64,000 nucleotides of DNA, taken from assembly GCF_000971965.1 (NCBI RefSeq), contig NZ_KQ040792.1, positions 434,001 to 498,000 on the forward strand, read 5' to 3'. The notes beneath the pieces were generated by a model that saw nothing but the letters and a program-made list of their open reading frames with translations, searched no databases and was not told the DNA's origin. Positions within the stretch are counted from its first letter, which is position 1. Each line of letters opens with the position of its first letter. A program made the position numbers and the translations under genes. The stretch comes from Paenibacillus wulumuqiensis (GTDB taxonomy: Bacteria; Bacillota; Bacilli; Paenibacillales; Paenibacillaceae). Shown piece after piece: positions 8,258-15,539 of this stretch.

Positions 8258-9520
8258 TCAATGCTGTCCGTTCTGCTGTCCGGCAGAATCTGAAGCAGGC
8301 GAAGGAGCGGGAATCAGTCCCAGCTTCATAATCAGCGGCTTGATCGTCAGCCCCTGGATGATCAGGGAAAATAGGACAACGCTGAATGTCAGCACCAGTA
8401 TGGTCTCCCGGCCTTCAAATTCCAGCGGCAGGCTGAGTGCCAGTGCGATGGAGAGACTGCCTTTCAGACCGCCCCAGTTCAGCACCCATTTGGCTGGAGT
8501 GGAGAAATCTTTGGACCGGAACAGACTGATGAATAGCGCCAGAGTACGTGCGACCAGCACAATTGCGATAGCGAGTACAATAATGCCCCATTTATCGGCA
8601 AAACTGATATTGCGGATCTCCAGCCCGATCATCAGGAAGATCAGCGAGTTGGCGATCAAGGTGATAACATCCCAGAATGTATTGATATTTTGACTGGTAA
8701 CCGCGGACATGCCAATCTTTTTACCATAGTTACCGAATACGAGTCCACCGGTAACGACAGCGATCACGCCGGATACCTGCAGATGCTCTCCGATAAAGTA
8801 ACAGCTGAAGAACAGCAGCATCGAGAAAGCGATCTCGAGCGGATAGTCGTCATAATATCTGATCAACCGTGAGAACAGGAAGCCGAGAATACCTCCTACA
8901 GCTAGACCACCTACAGCAAACTGCAGGAACAGCAGGATTCCACTGCCAAATCCCAGCCAGCCCATACTGATATACGTCAGCAGATAAACGGTGGAAATCT
9001 GGAACAGCACAACAGCAATACCGTCATTCAGCAGCGATTCGCCTTCCATCGTGGTTACCATTTTCTCCGACACACCCAGCGATTTGAAAATGGAAATTAC
9101 GCTGATTGGATCGGTCGCGCTCATCAGGGCAGCAAAGGTAACCGCGATTACCAGCGGCAGGCCGATCAGATAATAGGAACCGAGCATAACGAACAGGAAG
9201 GACAGCAGGGTCCCGCCGAGTGCGAGAGCGATAACCGGTCGTGATTGTGCACGCAAATGCGAAAAAGGCATCTTCAGCGTAGCATCTCCGAGCAGTACAG
9301 GAAGGAACAACGAGATGATGATCGCCTGGAATACATTAGACTGGGTAATATACGTCTCGGCCGCTTCCAGTACCGGAATATTTACCGTACCGAGCAGCAG
9401 CCCGACCAGTACGAGCGCAATGGATTCCGGCTGGCGCAGCTTGCGGGCGACAGCAATAACGGCCAGGGACACTGCGAGCAGAATCAGAATTTCAATAAAT
9501 ACTTCATTAAAGTGATGCAT
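8258..9520 (-). CDS. CPA1-type sodium/proton antiporter
   Basis: 420 residues with about 12 membrane helices. The CPA1 hallmarks are the unwound-helix motif ALMSATDPISV (about residues 140-150) with its ion-binding Asp, and EGESLLNDG (about 168-176). These antiporters exchange cytoplasmic Na+ or K+ for external protons and support pH and salt tolerance. It lacks the long hydrophilic C-terminal tail of NhaG/NhaP relatives and ends in a short polar tail. GGAGG lies 7 bases before the start. Monocistronic, with its own terminator. Confidence 0.9.
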   Translation of the reverse strand: MHHFNEVFIEILILLAVSLAVIAVARKLRQPESIALVLVGLLLGTVNIPVLEAAETYITQSNVFQAIIISLFLPVLLGDATLKMPFSHLRAQSRPVIALALGGTLLSFLFVMLGSYYLIGLPLVIAVTFAALMSATDPISVISIFKSLGVSEKMVTTMEGESLLNDGIAVVLFQISTVYLLTYISMGWLGFGSGILLFLQFAVGGLAVGGILGFLFSRLIRYYDDYPLEIAFSMLLFFSCYFIGEHLQVSGVIAVVTGGLVFGNYGKKIGMSAVTSQNINTFWDVITLIANSLIFLMIGLEIRNISFADKWGIIVLAIAIVLVARTLALFISLFRSKDFSTPAKWVLNWGGLKGSLSIALALSLPLEFEGRETILVLTFSVVLFSLIIQGLTIKPLIMKLGLIPAPSPASDSAGQQNGQH

Positions 9521-9661
9521 GTACAGCCTCCGTTCCGTATAAGATACGATATGTATTTACCCAACTCCGGGAAGAAATGAGTCGTTCTACCATAATTATA
9601 TGCGAAACATGCAGAAGATGCAGAGAGCTCCGGTACCAGAGCATAGATAAATATTACGCAA

Positions 9662-9700
9662 AATAAAAAACGTACAGCTGCCATGAAGGACAACTGTACG
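9662..9700 (-). terminator. Terminator of the PTS gene
   Basis: On the minus strand CGTACAG(T)TG pairs with CA(G)CTGTACG (9671-9700), followed by TTTTTTATTTTG. It lies about 65 bases past the EIICB stop codon. Confidence 0.8.
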
Positions 9701-9764
9701 CTTTGATCTGCTTGCAGGATAACCGATCGGTTCACTAATACCACAGTTCCGGAAGAACTGTTAT

Positions 9765-11261
9765 TTACGCTTTGTGATCCATAATATCCTTGATATCATC
9801 CTTGAGCGCTTCGGATTGGGTACCGAAAATGACCTGTACCGCTCCACTGCCCAGCCGCATGACTCCGGCAGCACCGAGCTTGCGCAGTTCGCCATCATTG
9901 ACCTGACGATCGTCTTTGACGACGAGACGCAGGCGGGTGATGCAGGCATCGATACTGTCGATATTGGACGATCCGCCGAGCTGGCTGAGCACGAGAGCCG
10001 CTTTGCTGTCACCATTGTCAGCTGTAATGGCTGCAGCAGTTGGAGCAGGGCTGTTTTTATCCGGTACGTTCGATGAACTATTGATGCTGTCATCGTCTTC
10101 GCGTCCCGGTGTCTTGAGGTTCATCTTCACGATCAGGAAGCGGAACAGTACATAATACACGAGAGCAAATACCAGCCCGACAGGGATCATAAGCAGCGGA
10201 TTGGTCGCCAGCTTCATGTTGATCAGATAGTCGATCAGACCGGCGGAGAAGCCAAAGCCCAGCTTCACATTCAGCATATACATGATCAGTCCCGACAGAC
10301 CGGTCAGCAGCGCATGAACGACGTACAGCAGCGGTGCTGTAAACATAAAGGCAAATTCCAATGGTTCGGTAATACCAGTCAGGAAGGAAGCGACCGCCGC
10401 ACTGATAAAGATCGAAGCGACCGCTTTGCGTTTATCCGGACGTGCCGTATGAATAATGGCAAACGCCGCACCGGGCAGCGCGAACATCATAATTGGGAAG
10501 AAGCCGGACATGAACATGCCTGCCGATTTATCCCCGGCAAAGAAACGGGTCAAGTCACCGTGAACAACTTCGCCGGCTGCATTGGTATAATCCCCAATCT
10601 GGAACCAAGCGATCGAGTTCAGTACATGGTGCAGACCAATTGGAACGAGCAGACGGTTGGCGGTACCGAATACGAAGGCACCGAATCCGCCCAGACTAAC
10701 GACCCACATGCCAAATGCGGAGATGGCATCCTGGATCGGACTCCAGATCATCCCGATCAGGGACGCCAGAATAATCGTTGTGGCCGCCGTGATCATTGGA
10801 ACAAAACGCTTGCCGGAGAAGAATCCCAGCCAGTCCGGCATCTTGATATTGTGGAAACGGTTATACATGTAGGCTGCCCACAGACCGACGAGAATACCGC
10901 CGAGTACACCCATATTCAGTTTTACATCATCCGGTATGTAACCCATAATCCCCGGGATTTCCTTGAGGATCGCTGTCAGGATCATATAACCGAGTACAGC
11001 AGACAGAGCGGCAACCGCGTCACGGGCCATCCCGATTGCGATACCTACGGCGAAGATCAATGCCAGATTATCGAAAATGGCACCGGCGCCGGCTGTAAGC
11101 AGCGGACCGATATAATGGTTCATAAAGCCGCCTACCGCAGAGCCGAGCGGAATATCCGTCTCATAGTTGATCAGGCCGAATCCGCGCAGAATGGCGGCTG
11201 CAGGCAGTGTGGCTACCGGAAGCATCAGTGAGCGTCCGATTTTTTGCAAAAATTGTAGCAT
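9765..11261 (-). CDS. nagE: PTS N-acetylglucosamine-type EIICB component
   Basis: 498 residues from ATG 11261, which is preceded by AAAGGGGGAT; an upstream alternative start lacks a site. The EIIC membrane domain (about 1-385) contains WFQIGDYTNAAGEVVHGD, GMFMSGFFPIMMFALPGAA and MNLKTPGRED, which closely match the E. coli NagE sequence as I remember it. After a Ser/Pro-rich linker comes an EIIB domain with the phosphorylation-site sequence IDACITRLRL. No EIIA domain is attached, so a separate EIIA must supply phosphate. It imports and phosphorylates N-acetylglucosamine or a close relative. The upstream gene on the same strand is a BglG-type antiterminator. NagE specificity rather than glucose is likely but not certain. 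Confidence 0.88.
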   Translation of the reverse strand: MLQFLQKIGRSLMLPVATLPAAAILRGFGLINYETDIPLGSAVGGFMNHYIGPLLTAGAGAIFDNLALIFAVGIAIGMARDAVAALSAVLGYMILTAILKEIPGIMGYIPDDVKLNMGVLGGILVGLWAAYMYNRFHNIKMPDWLGFFSGKRFVPMITAATTIILASLIGMIWSPIQDAISAFGMWVVSLGGFGAFVFGTANRLLVPIGLHHVLNSIAWFQIGDYTNAAGEVVHGDLTRFFAGDKSAGMFMSGFFPIMMFALPGAAFAIIHTARPDKRKAVASIFISAAVASFLTGITEPLEFAFMFTAPLLYVVHALLTGLSGLIMYMLNVKLGFGFSAGLIDYLINMKLATNPLLMIPVGLVFALVYYVLFRFLIVKMNLKTPGREDDDSINSSSNVPDKNSPAPTAAAITADNGDSKAALVLSQLGGSSNIDSIDACITRLRLVVKDDRQVNDGELRKLGAAGVMRLGSGAVQVIFGTQSEALKDDIKDIMDHKA

Positions 11262-11312
11262 GGTAATCCCCCTTTGGATCATTCATTTGGTAAATAAATT
11301 ATCCGTTTTCGT

Positions 11313-11340
11313 ATTGTACTCTATGCAGCATTTATTTCAG
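11313..11340 (-). promoter_or_regulatory. Putative promoter of the PTS gene
   Basis: Minus strand: CTGAAA (11335-11340), a 16-base spacer, then TACAAT (11313-11318), about 50 bases upstream of the start codon. The -35 box is imperfect. It lies immediately downstream of a 19-base palindrome. Confidence 0.45.
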
Positions 11341-11354
11341 CTGTTTATCCAAAT

Positions 11355-11373
11355 CATGAAAATTATTTTCATG
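11355..11373. promoter_or_regulatory. 19-bp perfect palindrome upstream of PTS promoter (operator candidate)
   Basis: CATGAAAATTATTTTCATG is a perfect inverted repeat with a one-base centre. It ends 15 bases upstream of the putative PTS -35 box. A second palindrome from the same ATTTTCAT half-sites lies at 12649-12665 in a similar place before the antiterminator promoter. The core TGAAAATTATTTTCA also resembles a 7-1-7 Fur-family box, but the context (amino-sugar uptake) gives no support for iron control. Confidence 0.5.
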
Positions 11374-11480
11374 AGAAAGATCGAAAAGTGTGCAGCCTGT
11401 ACGAGCCGGACAGCTGTGCCAGAGGCGGTCTGCTGTCCGGGTACATGCGATTATCGGCAGGAATGAATCAGGCAGCGGGT

Positions 11481-12347
11481 TCAGCTGTCCGGCCTGTGGG
11501 TGCGGAACAGCCGGTACAGATGCATGGTCAAAAAACAGACCTCATCTTCGGGTACCGACAGCTGCAGCTCCTGTTCCATGACCAGCTTCATCCGTGAAGC
11601 CAGTTGGTACTCATCGGCGTACTGGTCGCGAATATGCTGGATCAGCGGATTGTCGACCATCGATCCCTGTACGATCCGTTCCAGGGCAAACCGCAGATGA
11701 ATCATCAGGCGAACCTGACTCATGCTGCCCTGTTTGAACGTCATTTGCCGCTCGTCCTCAATCATCTGCTGCAGCTTGCCGAGCAGGGAAGACATTTTCA
11801 CCAGCTGTCCGACAGGGACGTGGGTAATGGCCGAATGAATATGATACGTCAGAAACCCGGCTTCATCCTCGGGGATCTCCAGCCCGAATGTCTCCCGAAT
11901 CATATTCAGCGCATGCAGCGCCACTTCATACTCCTGGGGAAAGCAGATCTGGGTCTCCTGCAAAAACGGATTGACGATCTCGATCCGATGCCGCACCCGG
12001 TAGACCGTAAACTGGATATGACTGGGCAGCGCGAGATAGATCTTGTCATTCAATCGCTCGGGAAACGTCTGTCCGATCAGCTGGATAATCCGATCGGAGA
12101 CTTCCATCACCGGCGCATCCATATCTTCAAAAAAGGTCGGATGGTTCATCATCTGCTCCCGGTCTTCCAGCCTAAACCGCTTTTCAATCCGTTCGTCTGC
12201 CGTACTCAACTCCTGCACATTTTTGGCGGCGAAGCCGAGCCCTTTGCCGAGCAGCACATATTCGGTGCCGGTCACTTGATCGCAGGCCATGACGATATTG
12301 TTGCCGACTACGCGCTCCACATGTAAAATCCGATGGTCTCTGTTCAT
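11481..12347 (-). CDS. BglG/LicT-family transcription antiterminator
   Basis: 288 residues starting at ATG 12347 (GAGGTGATTATCGG upstream). The N-terminal RNA-binding CAT domain begins RILHVERVVGNNIVMA (residues about 5-20). It is followed by two PRD domains with the phosphorylatable His-bearing helices (for example LALPSHIQFTVYR and FLTYHIHSAITHV in PRD1, and CFLTMHLYRLFR in PRD2). Such proteins bind a RAT hairpin in a leader RNA and stop a terminator from forming, under control of PTS phosphorylation. The adjacent EIICB gene is the expected partner. The gene's own leader carries a RAT-like hairpin and terminator, which points to autoregulation. Confidence 0.92.
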   Translation of the reverse strand: MNRDHRILHVERVVGNNIVMACDQVTGTEYVLLGKGLGFAAKNVQELSTADERIEKRFRLEDREQMMNHPTFFEDMDAPVMEVSDRIIQLIGQTFPERLNDKIYLALPSHIQFTVYRVRHRIEIVNPFLQETQICFPQEYEVALHALNMIRETFGLEIPEDEAGFLTYHIHSAITHVPVGQLVKMSSLLGKLQQMIEDERQMTFKQGSMSQVRLMIHLRFALERIVQGSMVDNPLIQHIRDQYADEYQLASRMKLVMEQELQLSVPEDEVCFLTMHLYRLFRTHRPDS

Positions 12348-12473
12348 TCCGATAATCACCTCTTGCTTGCAGAATAACACGGCAGGTGTCATCCGAAAAG
12401 ACAGAAAGGGCACTGCGGCCCGACTTTTTTGCATGTAACCGCTACAATGGACCTCGGTCGTTCACAATAACGC

Positions 12474-12543
12474 AAAAAAGAGCCAAGACAAGGAGACACG
12501 GGCATACGATAGACGTATCCTGATATCGTCCGTTGCTTGGCTC
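12474..12543 (-). terminator. Leader terminator of the antiterminator gene
   Basis: Minus strand: GAGCCAAG (12543-12536) pairs with CTTGGCTC (12487-12480) and is followed by TTTTTT. It lies between the promoter and the antiterminator start codon, and its left arm shares GAGCC with the RAT element. It can therefore form only when the RAT is not stabilised. Confidence 0.8.
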
Positions 12544-12566
12544 ATGCCCATTACTGGTAACACGCC
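12539..12566 (-). promoter_or_regulatory. Ribonucleic antiterminator (RAT)-like hairpin
   Basis: On the minus strand GGCGTGTTACCAGTAATG, then GGCATGAGCC, gives a 28-base element. It resembles BglG-family RATs (GTTACT-type left arm, GGCA-type right arm, asymmetric internal loops, paired GGC/GCC ends). Its last five bases are the beginning of the terminator stem, the geometry needed for mutually exclusive folding. Confidence 0.7.
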
Positions 12567-12607
12567 GATGTACGGTCGTTTATATATTGGTTGCGGTTTC
12601 ATAACGT

Positions 12608-12636
12608 AGCATATAACGTAAGCCAGTCATCGTCAA
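12608..12636 (-). promoter_or_regulatory. Promoter of the antiterminator gene
   Basis: Minus strand: TTGACG (12636-12631), a 17-base spacer, then TATGCT (12613-12608). Predicted transcription starts near 12601, about 35 bases before the RAT. Confidence 0.7.
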
Positions 12637-12648
12637 GACGAATTGAGC

Positions 12649-12665
12649 ATTTTCATGATGAAAAT
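12649..12665. promoter_or_regulatory. 17-bp palindrome upstream of antiterminator promoter
   Basis: ATTTTCATGATGAAAAT is a perfect inverted repeat centred on one base, ending 12 bases upstream of the -35 box. It uses the same ATTTTCAT half-site as the palindrome before the PTS promoter, in the opposite arm order. A shared regulator is plausible. Confidence 0.5.
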
Positions 12666-13037
12666 ACTAGGAGTCTATAGGTATAAGGATTTAAAGCTCT
12701 TTTTCATGGTTGTCGAACCATACCGGAACAAAAGAAAGAGTATTCCACAGGTCACAAGCTTGACTCAAACGGGAATTTTCGGTCCTGGACGAACGATAAA
12801 GAGAAGCAGCAGGATAAAATACGCTGTATCGGCAATAAGATGTATATTCAATATATGCACTCCAAAACAGAACTTGCTGGATGAATGAATCAAAATGCTT
12901 GTTTCCATTGGAAATGTGTCGTTATCCATATGCTAAATGAATATTTTCATAAATCAAAATGAAGAAAAAATTTACCACATTCTGTTTGCATAATATGTAT
13001 AGCTTACGAATAAAAAATATGACGCAATATGTACGGA
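12666..13037. other. Intergenic DNA, no supported gene
   Basis: AT-rich sequence between the antiterminator control region and repeat copy 2. The only open frame, 81 codons at 12643-12888, has no ribosome site and crosses the promoter palindrome, so I do not call it. Confidence 0.6.
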
Positions 13038-13170
13038 ACGCAGGCAAGGAAATAAGGGCAAAGGACGACATTGGAGCCCGGGAATCTAGTTTTTCTCCCC
13101 GTTCGTAGATTTCCGGGCTCCACCGGAGGACGTGTCCTTATTCCTTGCCGGAGTGGATGATGCCCAGCAA
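13038..13170 (+). repeat. Structured intergenic repeat, copy 2 (putative ncRNA)
   Basis: The most diverged of the three copies. The outer stem pairs 13043-13059 (GGCAAGGAAATAAGGGC) with 13134-13149 (GTCCTTATTCCTTGCC), keeping the bulged A. The inner stem pairs 13073-13088 with 13106-13121 (GGAGCCCGGG against CCGGGCTCC). Compared with copies 1 and 3 both arms have changed together (AAAGG/CCTTT to CAAGG/CCTTG; TTAAGCCTGG to TGGAGCCCGG), so pairing is conserved while sequence is not. The internal-loop strings GGACGAC and ACCGGAGGAC are unchanged. It stands alone about 175 bases before the adenine riboswitch. Confidence 0.8.
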
Positions 13171-13344
13171 TACCATCACTTCAATCCATAACTCGCAGCA
13201 CGATAACGCCCTCACCATGTATTATTTTCAATAATACCGAAAACCCTGTTGAAATACCATTTTCAATCTGTTAATGTATATAACGTTGATGCCCACGTGC
13301 ATCATGTACCACCAACTGAATGACGACTGGAATAAATGATGATA

Positions 13345-13457
13345 CATCATTGTATAACCTCAATAATATGGTTTGAGGGTCTCTACCAGGAACCGAACAA
13401 TCCTGATTACAAGATGATGCGCAGCCCGCGTGTCCTGTTGTAATCAGGATTTTTTTG
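13345..13457 (+). promoter_or_regulatory. Adenine-type purine riboswitch with terminator
   Basis: P1 is formed by CATCAT (13345) and ATGATG (to 13419). P2 is CCTCAA/TTTGAGG with the ATAATATGG loop, J2/3 is GTCTCTACC, and P3 is AGGA/TCCT. The key residue in GATTAC (13405-13410) is U at 13407, corresponding to position 74, which selects adenine rather than guanine. The string AATCCTGATTACAA (13399-13412) is also the left arm of a terminator whose right arm is TTGTAATCAGGATT (13438-13451) plus a T run. Ligand binding should keep the left arm in the aptamer and let transcription continue. The aptamer is very similar to the B. subtilis pbuE (ydhL) riboswitch as I remember it. Confidence 0.96.
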
Positions 13458-13556
13458 TTGTGGCTCGCACTGTTCCAGTGTTCTCGTTCGTTGCCGCTGC
13501 GCTGGCGCTCACCTGCCGGACAGCCAACCTACTATTACACAAAGGAGAGAGACGGC

Positions 13557-14741
13557 TTGAATTTCAAAGTATTTATCCTCACAATTGCCACCTTTACGGT
13601 CGGCCTGATTGAACTGATCATCGGCGGTGTGCTGCCGGAGATTGCGAGTGACCTGAACGTGTCGATCGGCACAGCGGGCCAGCTAATTACGATCTATGCG
13701 CTGGTGTACGCGATTGCCGGACCGACTCTGCTCGCATTCACTTCCAAAGTGGAGCGCAAATCGCTGTATCTCTGGTCGATGCTGATCTTTACCGTAGGCA
13801 GTCTGATCGCCTGCTGGAGTCCCAACTATGAAGTATTGTTCTTCTCACGGATGCTGACCGCAGCCAGCGGTTCGCTGATCGTGACCCTGTCGCTGACGAT
13901 TGCCGTGAAAATCGTCGCACCGGAGTTCCGCGCACGAGTCATCGGTATTATTTCGATGGGGATCAGCTCCTCGATCGTGCTGGGCGTACCGATCGGCGTA
14001 CTGGTCGAAGAAGCGCTCGGCTGGCGCATTTTGTTCCTCGTGATCGCCCTGCTGACGCTGGTAGCGATGGTCGTGATCTACATGTTCCTGGATCATATCC
14101 CGGTCGAGGAGATCATGCCGCTCAAGGCACAGTTCGCTTCTCTCAAAAACAGCAAAGTCATCAGTGCCCATCTGGTGACCCTGCTGATGCTGGCTGGTCA
14201 CTATACGATGTATGCGTATCTGACGCCGTTCCTGCAGACAACGATGCATCTGAATGCGTACTGGATCAGCGTGGTCTACTTTGTCTTCGGTCTGGCTGCG
14301 GTTAGCGGCGGTATGATCGGCGGCGTAATGTCCGACCGTCTGGGCAGTACCAAGAGTATACTGATCGTAATTGGCGTCTTCGCCCTGGCGATGTTCGTCC
14401 TGCCGATGTCGGCCAAGCTGATCTGGGTATTCCCGGTTGTTCTGTTCATCTGGGGCGCCCTCAGCTGGGCGCTGTCGCCTGCACAGCAGAGCTATCTGAT
14501 CCAGCATGCGCCGGAGACGGCGGATATCCAGCAGAGCTTTAATTTCTCGGCACTGCAGATCGGGATTGCGATCGGTTCAGCCTTTGGCGGTATCGTAATC
14601 AAAAATACCGGTTCGGTTACCATGAATGCCTGGGTAGGCGCGGCGATTGTCGTATTGTCATTCTGCTGTGCACTATATTCACTGTCCAGACCTTCCGGCG
14701 CATCCAAAGGCGTATCGAACCGCTCGGTGCATACTTCCTGA
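13557..14741 (+). CDS. pbuE: PbuE purine base/nucleoside efflux pump (MFS)
   Basis: 394 residues with 12 membrane helices of the DHA1 major facilitator type. The start is TTG 13557, 8 bases behind AAAGGAGAG; the frame stays open further up but that region is the riboswitch expression platform. The N-terminal NFKVFILTIATFTVGLIELI and the GVLPEIASDLNVSIGTAGQL segment fit the PbuE/YdhL group. PbuE exports adenine, hypoxanthine and related purines when they accumulate, and the adenine riboswitch directly upstream agrees with that role. Monocistronic with its own terminator. Confidence 0.93.
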   Translation: MNFKVFILTIATFTVGLIELIIGGVLPEIASDLNVSIGTAGQLITIYALVYAIAGPTLLAFTSKVERKSLYLWSMLIFTVGSLIACWSPNYEVLFFSRMLTAASGSLIVTLSLTIAVKIVAPEFRARVIGIISMGISSSIVLGVPIGVLVEEALGWRILFLVIALLTLVAMVVIYMFLDHIPVEEIMPLKAQFASLKNSKVISAHLVTLLMLAGHYTMYAYLTPFLQTTMHLNAYWISVVYFVFGLAAVSGGMIGGVMSDRLGSTKSILIVIGVFALAMFVLPMSAKLIWVFPVVLFIWGALSWALSPAQQSYLIQHAPETADIQQSFNFSALQIGIAIGSAFGGIVIKNTGSVTMNAWVGAAIVVLSFCCALYSLSRPSGASKGVSNRSVHTS

Positions 14742-14863
14742 TTGGCAGCATGAAGCTGGACGCTGTCCAAAACATTTGCAAGCATAATGTAGACCTTTAT
14801 ATCCGGAAGGACTAAGCTTTGCGAATCTTCCTATCGTTTCTTTATAAATTTTCACACCTCCCA

Positions 14864-14906
14864 ATACCCGATCACAGACGTAAACGCTGTGGTTGGGTAT
14901 TTTTTT
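14864..14906 (+). terminator. Terminator of pbuE
   Basis: ATACCC at 14864-14869 with the neighbouring ATCACAG pairs with CTGTG and GGGTAT (ending 14900), then seven Ts. The following 140 bases are very AT-rich and presumably contain the promoter of the next operon. Confidence 0.85.
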
Positions 14907-15049
14907 GTTTTGTCTTGTAAATTGGTAGATCATTGAATATAATGTCTAATATAAATGTAGATTATTATAAATTAATCTATACAATAAATAGACGAATGAC
15001 AATTGTGTTTGGATGTATTGTCGTATGCAGCGTTAGGGAGGAGAACAAT

Positions 15050-15538
15050 ATGAAGGATATCAATGAGATGAAGGATTCAAGGCACAGACCGGTCATCTTG
15101 TCGGCTAATTATGACCAGGTGGATGGACAGCAGGCTGGTCAGCAGGAGGTAGAGCAGCTGTCGCTTGGTCTGCAGACAGGACGCATGGACGGCAGGGCGG
15201 ATATTGTGGCGCAGCTATGGCGTGATGCCACAGCTCAGAAGGAGGGGCTTTTATCGGAGTGGCCGATTCACCGGATTCTGGATGCATCCATTCTGATCTG
15301 CCGGTCGCTTGATTATTTTCAGGAAGCGTACAGACAGGAGCAGTTGTATGACCCGGAGCATCCGGTGTTCGACCGTATTCCTTTGCAGGGAGCGGCACTG
15401 TCGGTAGGGATCTGTACGGATAACAGCGGGATTGACGGGGACATACAGGATTTCCAGCGTGCTCTGGAAGAAAACGGATATCTCATCGGGGAGCGTTTGC
15501 GGATTCTCGCCCGGCTTCTTGAAGAGATGGGGTATTGA
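15050..15538 (+). CDS. Hypothetical cytoplasmic protein coupled to MFS exporter
   Basis: 162 residues from ATG 15050, selected by AGGGAGGAGAACAAT just upstream; the frame is open further up to 14933 through non-coding-looking AT-rich DNA. It is acidic, soluble and mostly helical, with no membrane segment, cysteine pair or motif that I recognise. The stop codon is one base before the start of the exporter gene, so translation is coupled. That arrangement suggests a shared job with the transporter, perhaps a small regulator or modifier, but this is inference. Confidence 0.7.
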   Translation: MKDINEMKDSRHRPVILSANYDQVDGQQAGQQEVEQLSLGLQTGRMDGRADIVAQLWRDATAQKEGLLSEWPIHRILDASILICRSLDYFQEAYRQEQLYDPEHPVFDRIPLQGAALSVGICTDNSGIDGDIQDFQRALEENGYLIGERLRILARLLEEMGY

Positions 15539-15539
15539 T

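Noticed and set aside
11357-11371. Fur-box reading of TGAAAATTATTTTCA
   Set aside because: Fits the 7-1-7 pattern only with two symmetric mismatches and the gene is not iron-related; kept only as an operator candidate.
11406-11440. Perfect hairpin CCGGACAGC/GCTGTCCGG between the antiterminator and PTS genes
   Set aside because: Considered as a second RAT/terminator, but no T tract follows on either strand and no RAT-like sequence overlaps it.
12643-12888. 81-codon open frame on the + strand
   Set aside because: No ribosome site, no recognisable domain, and it crosses the operator palindrome and promoter of the antiterminator gene.
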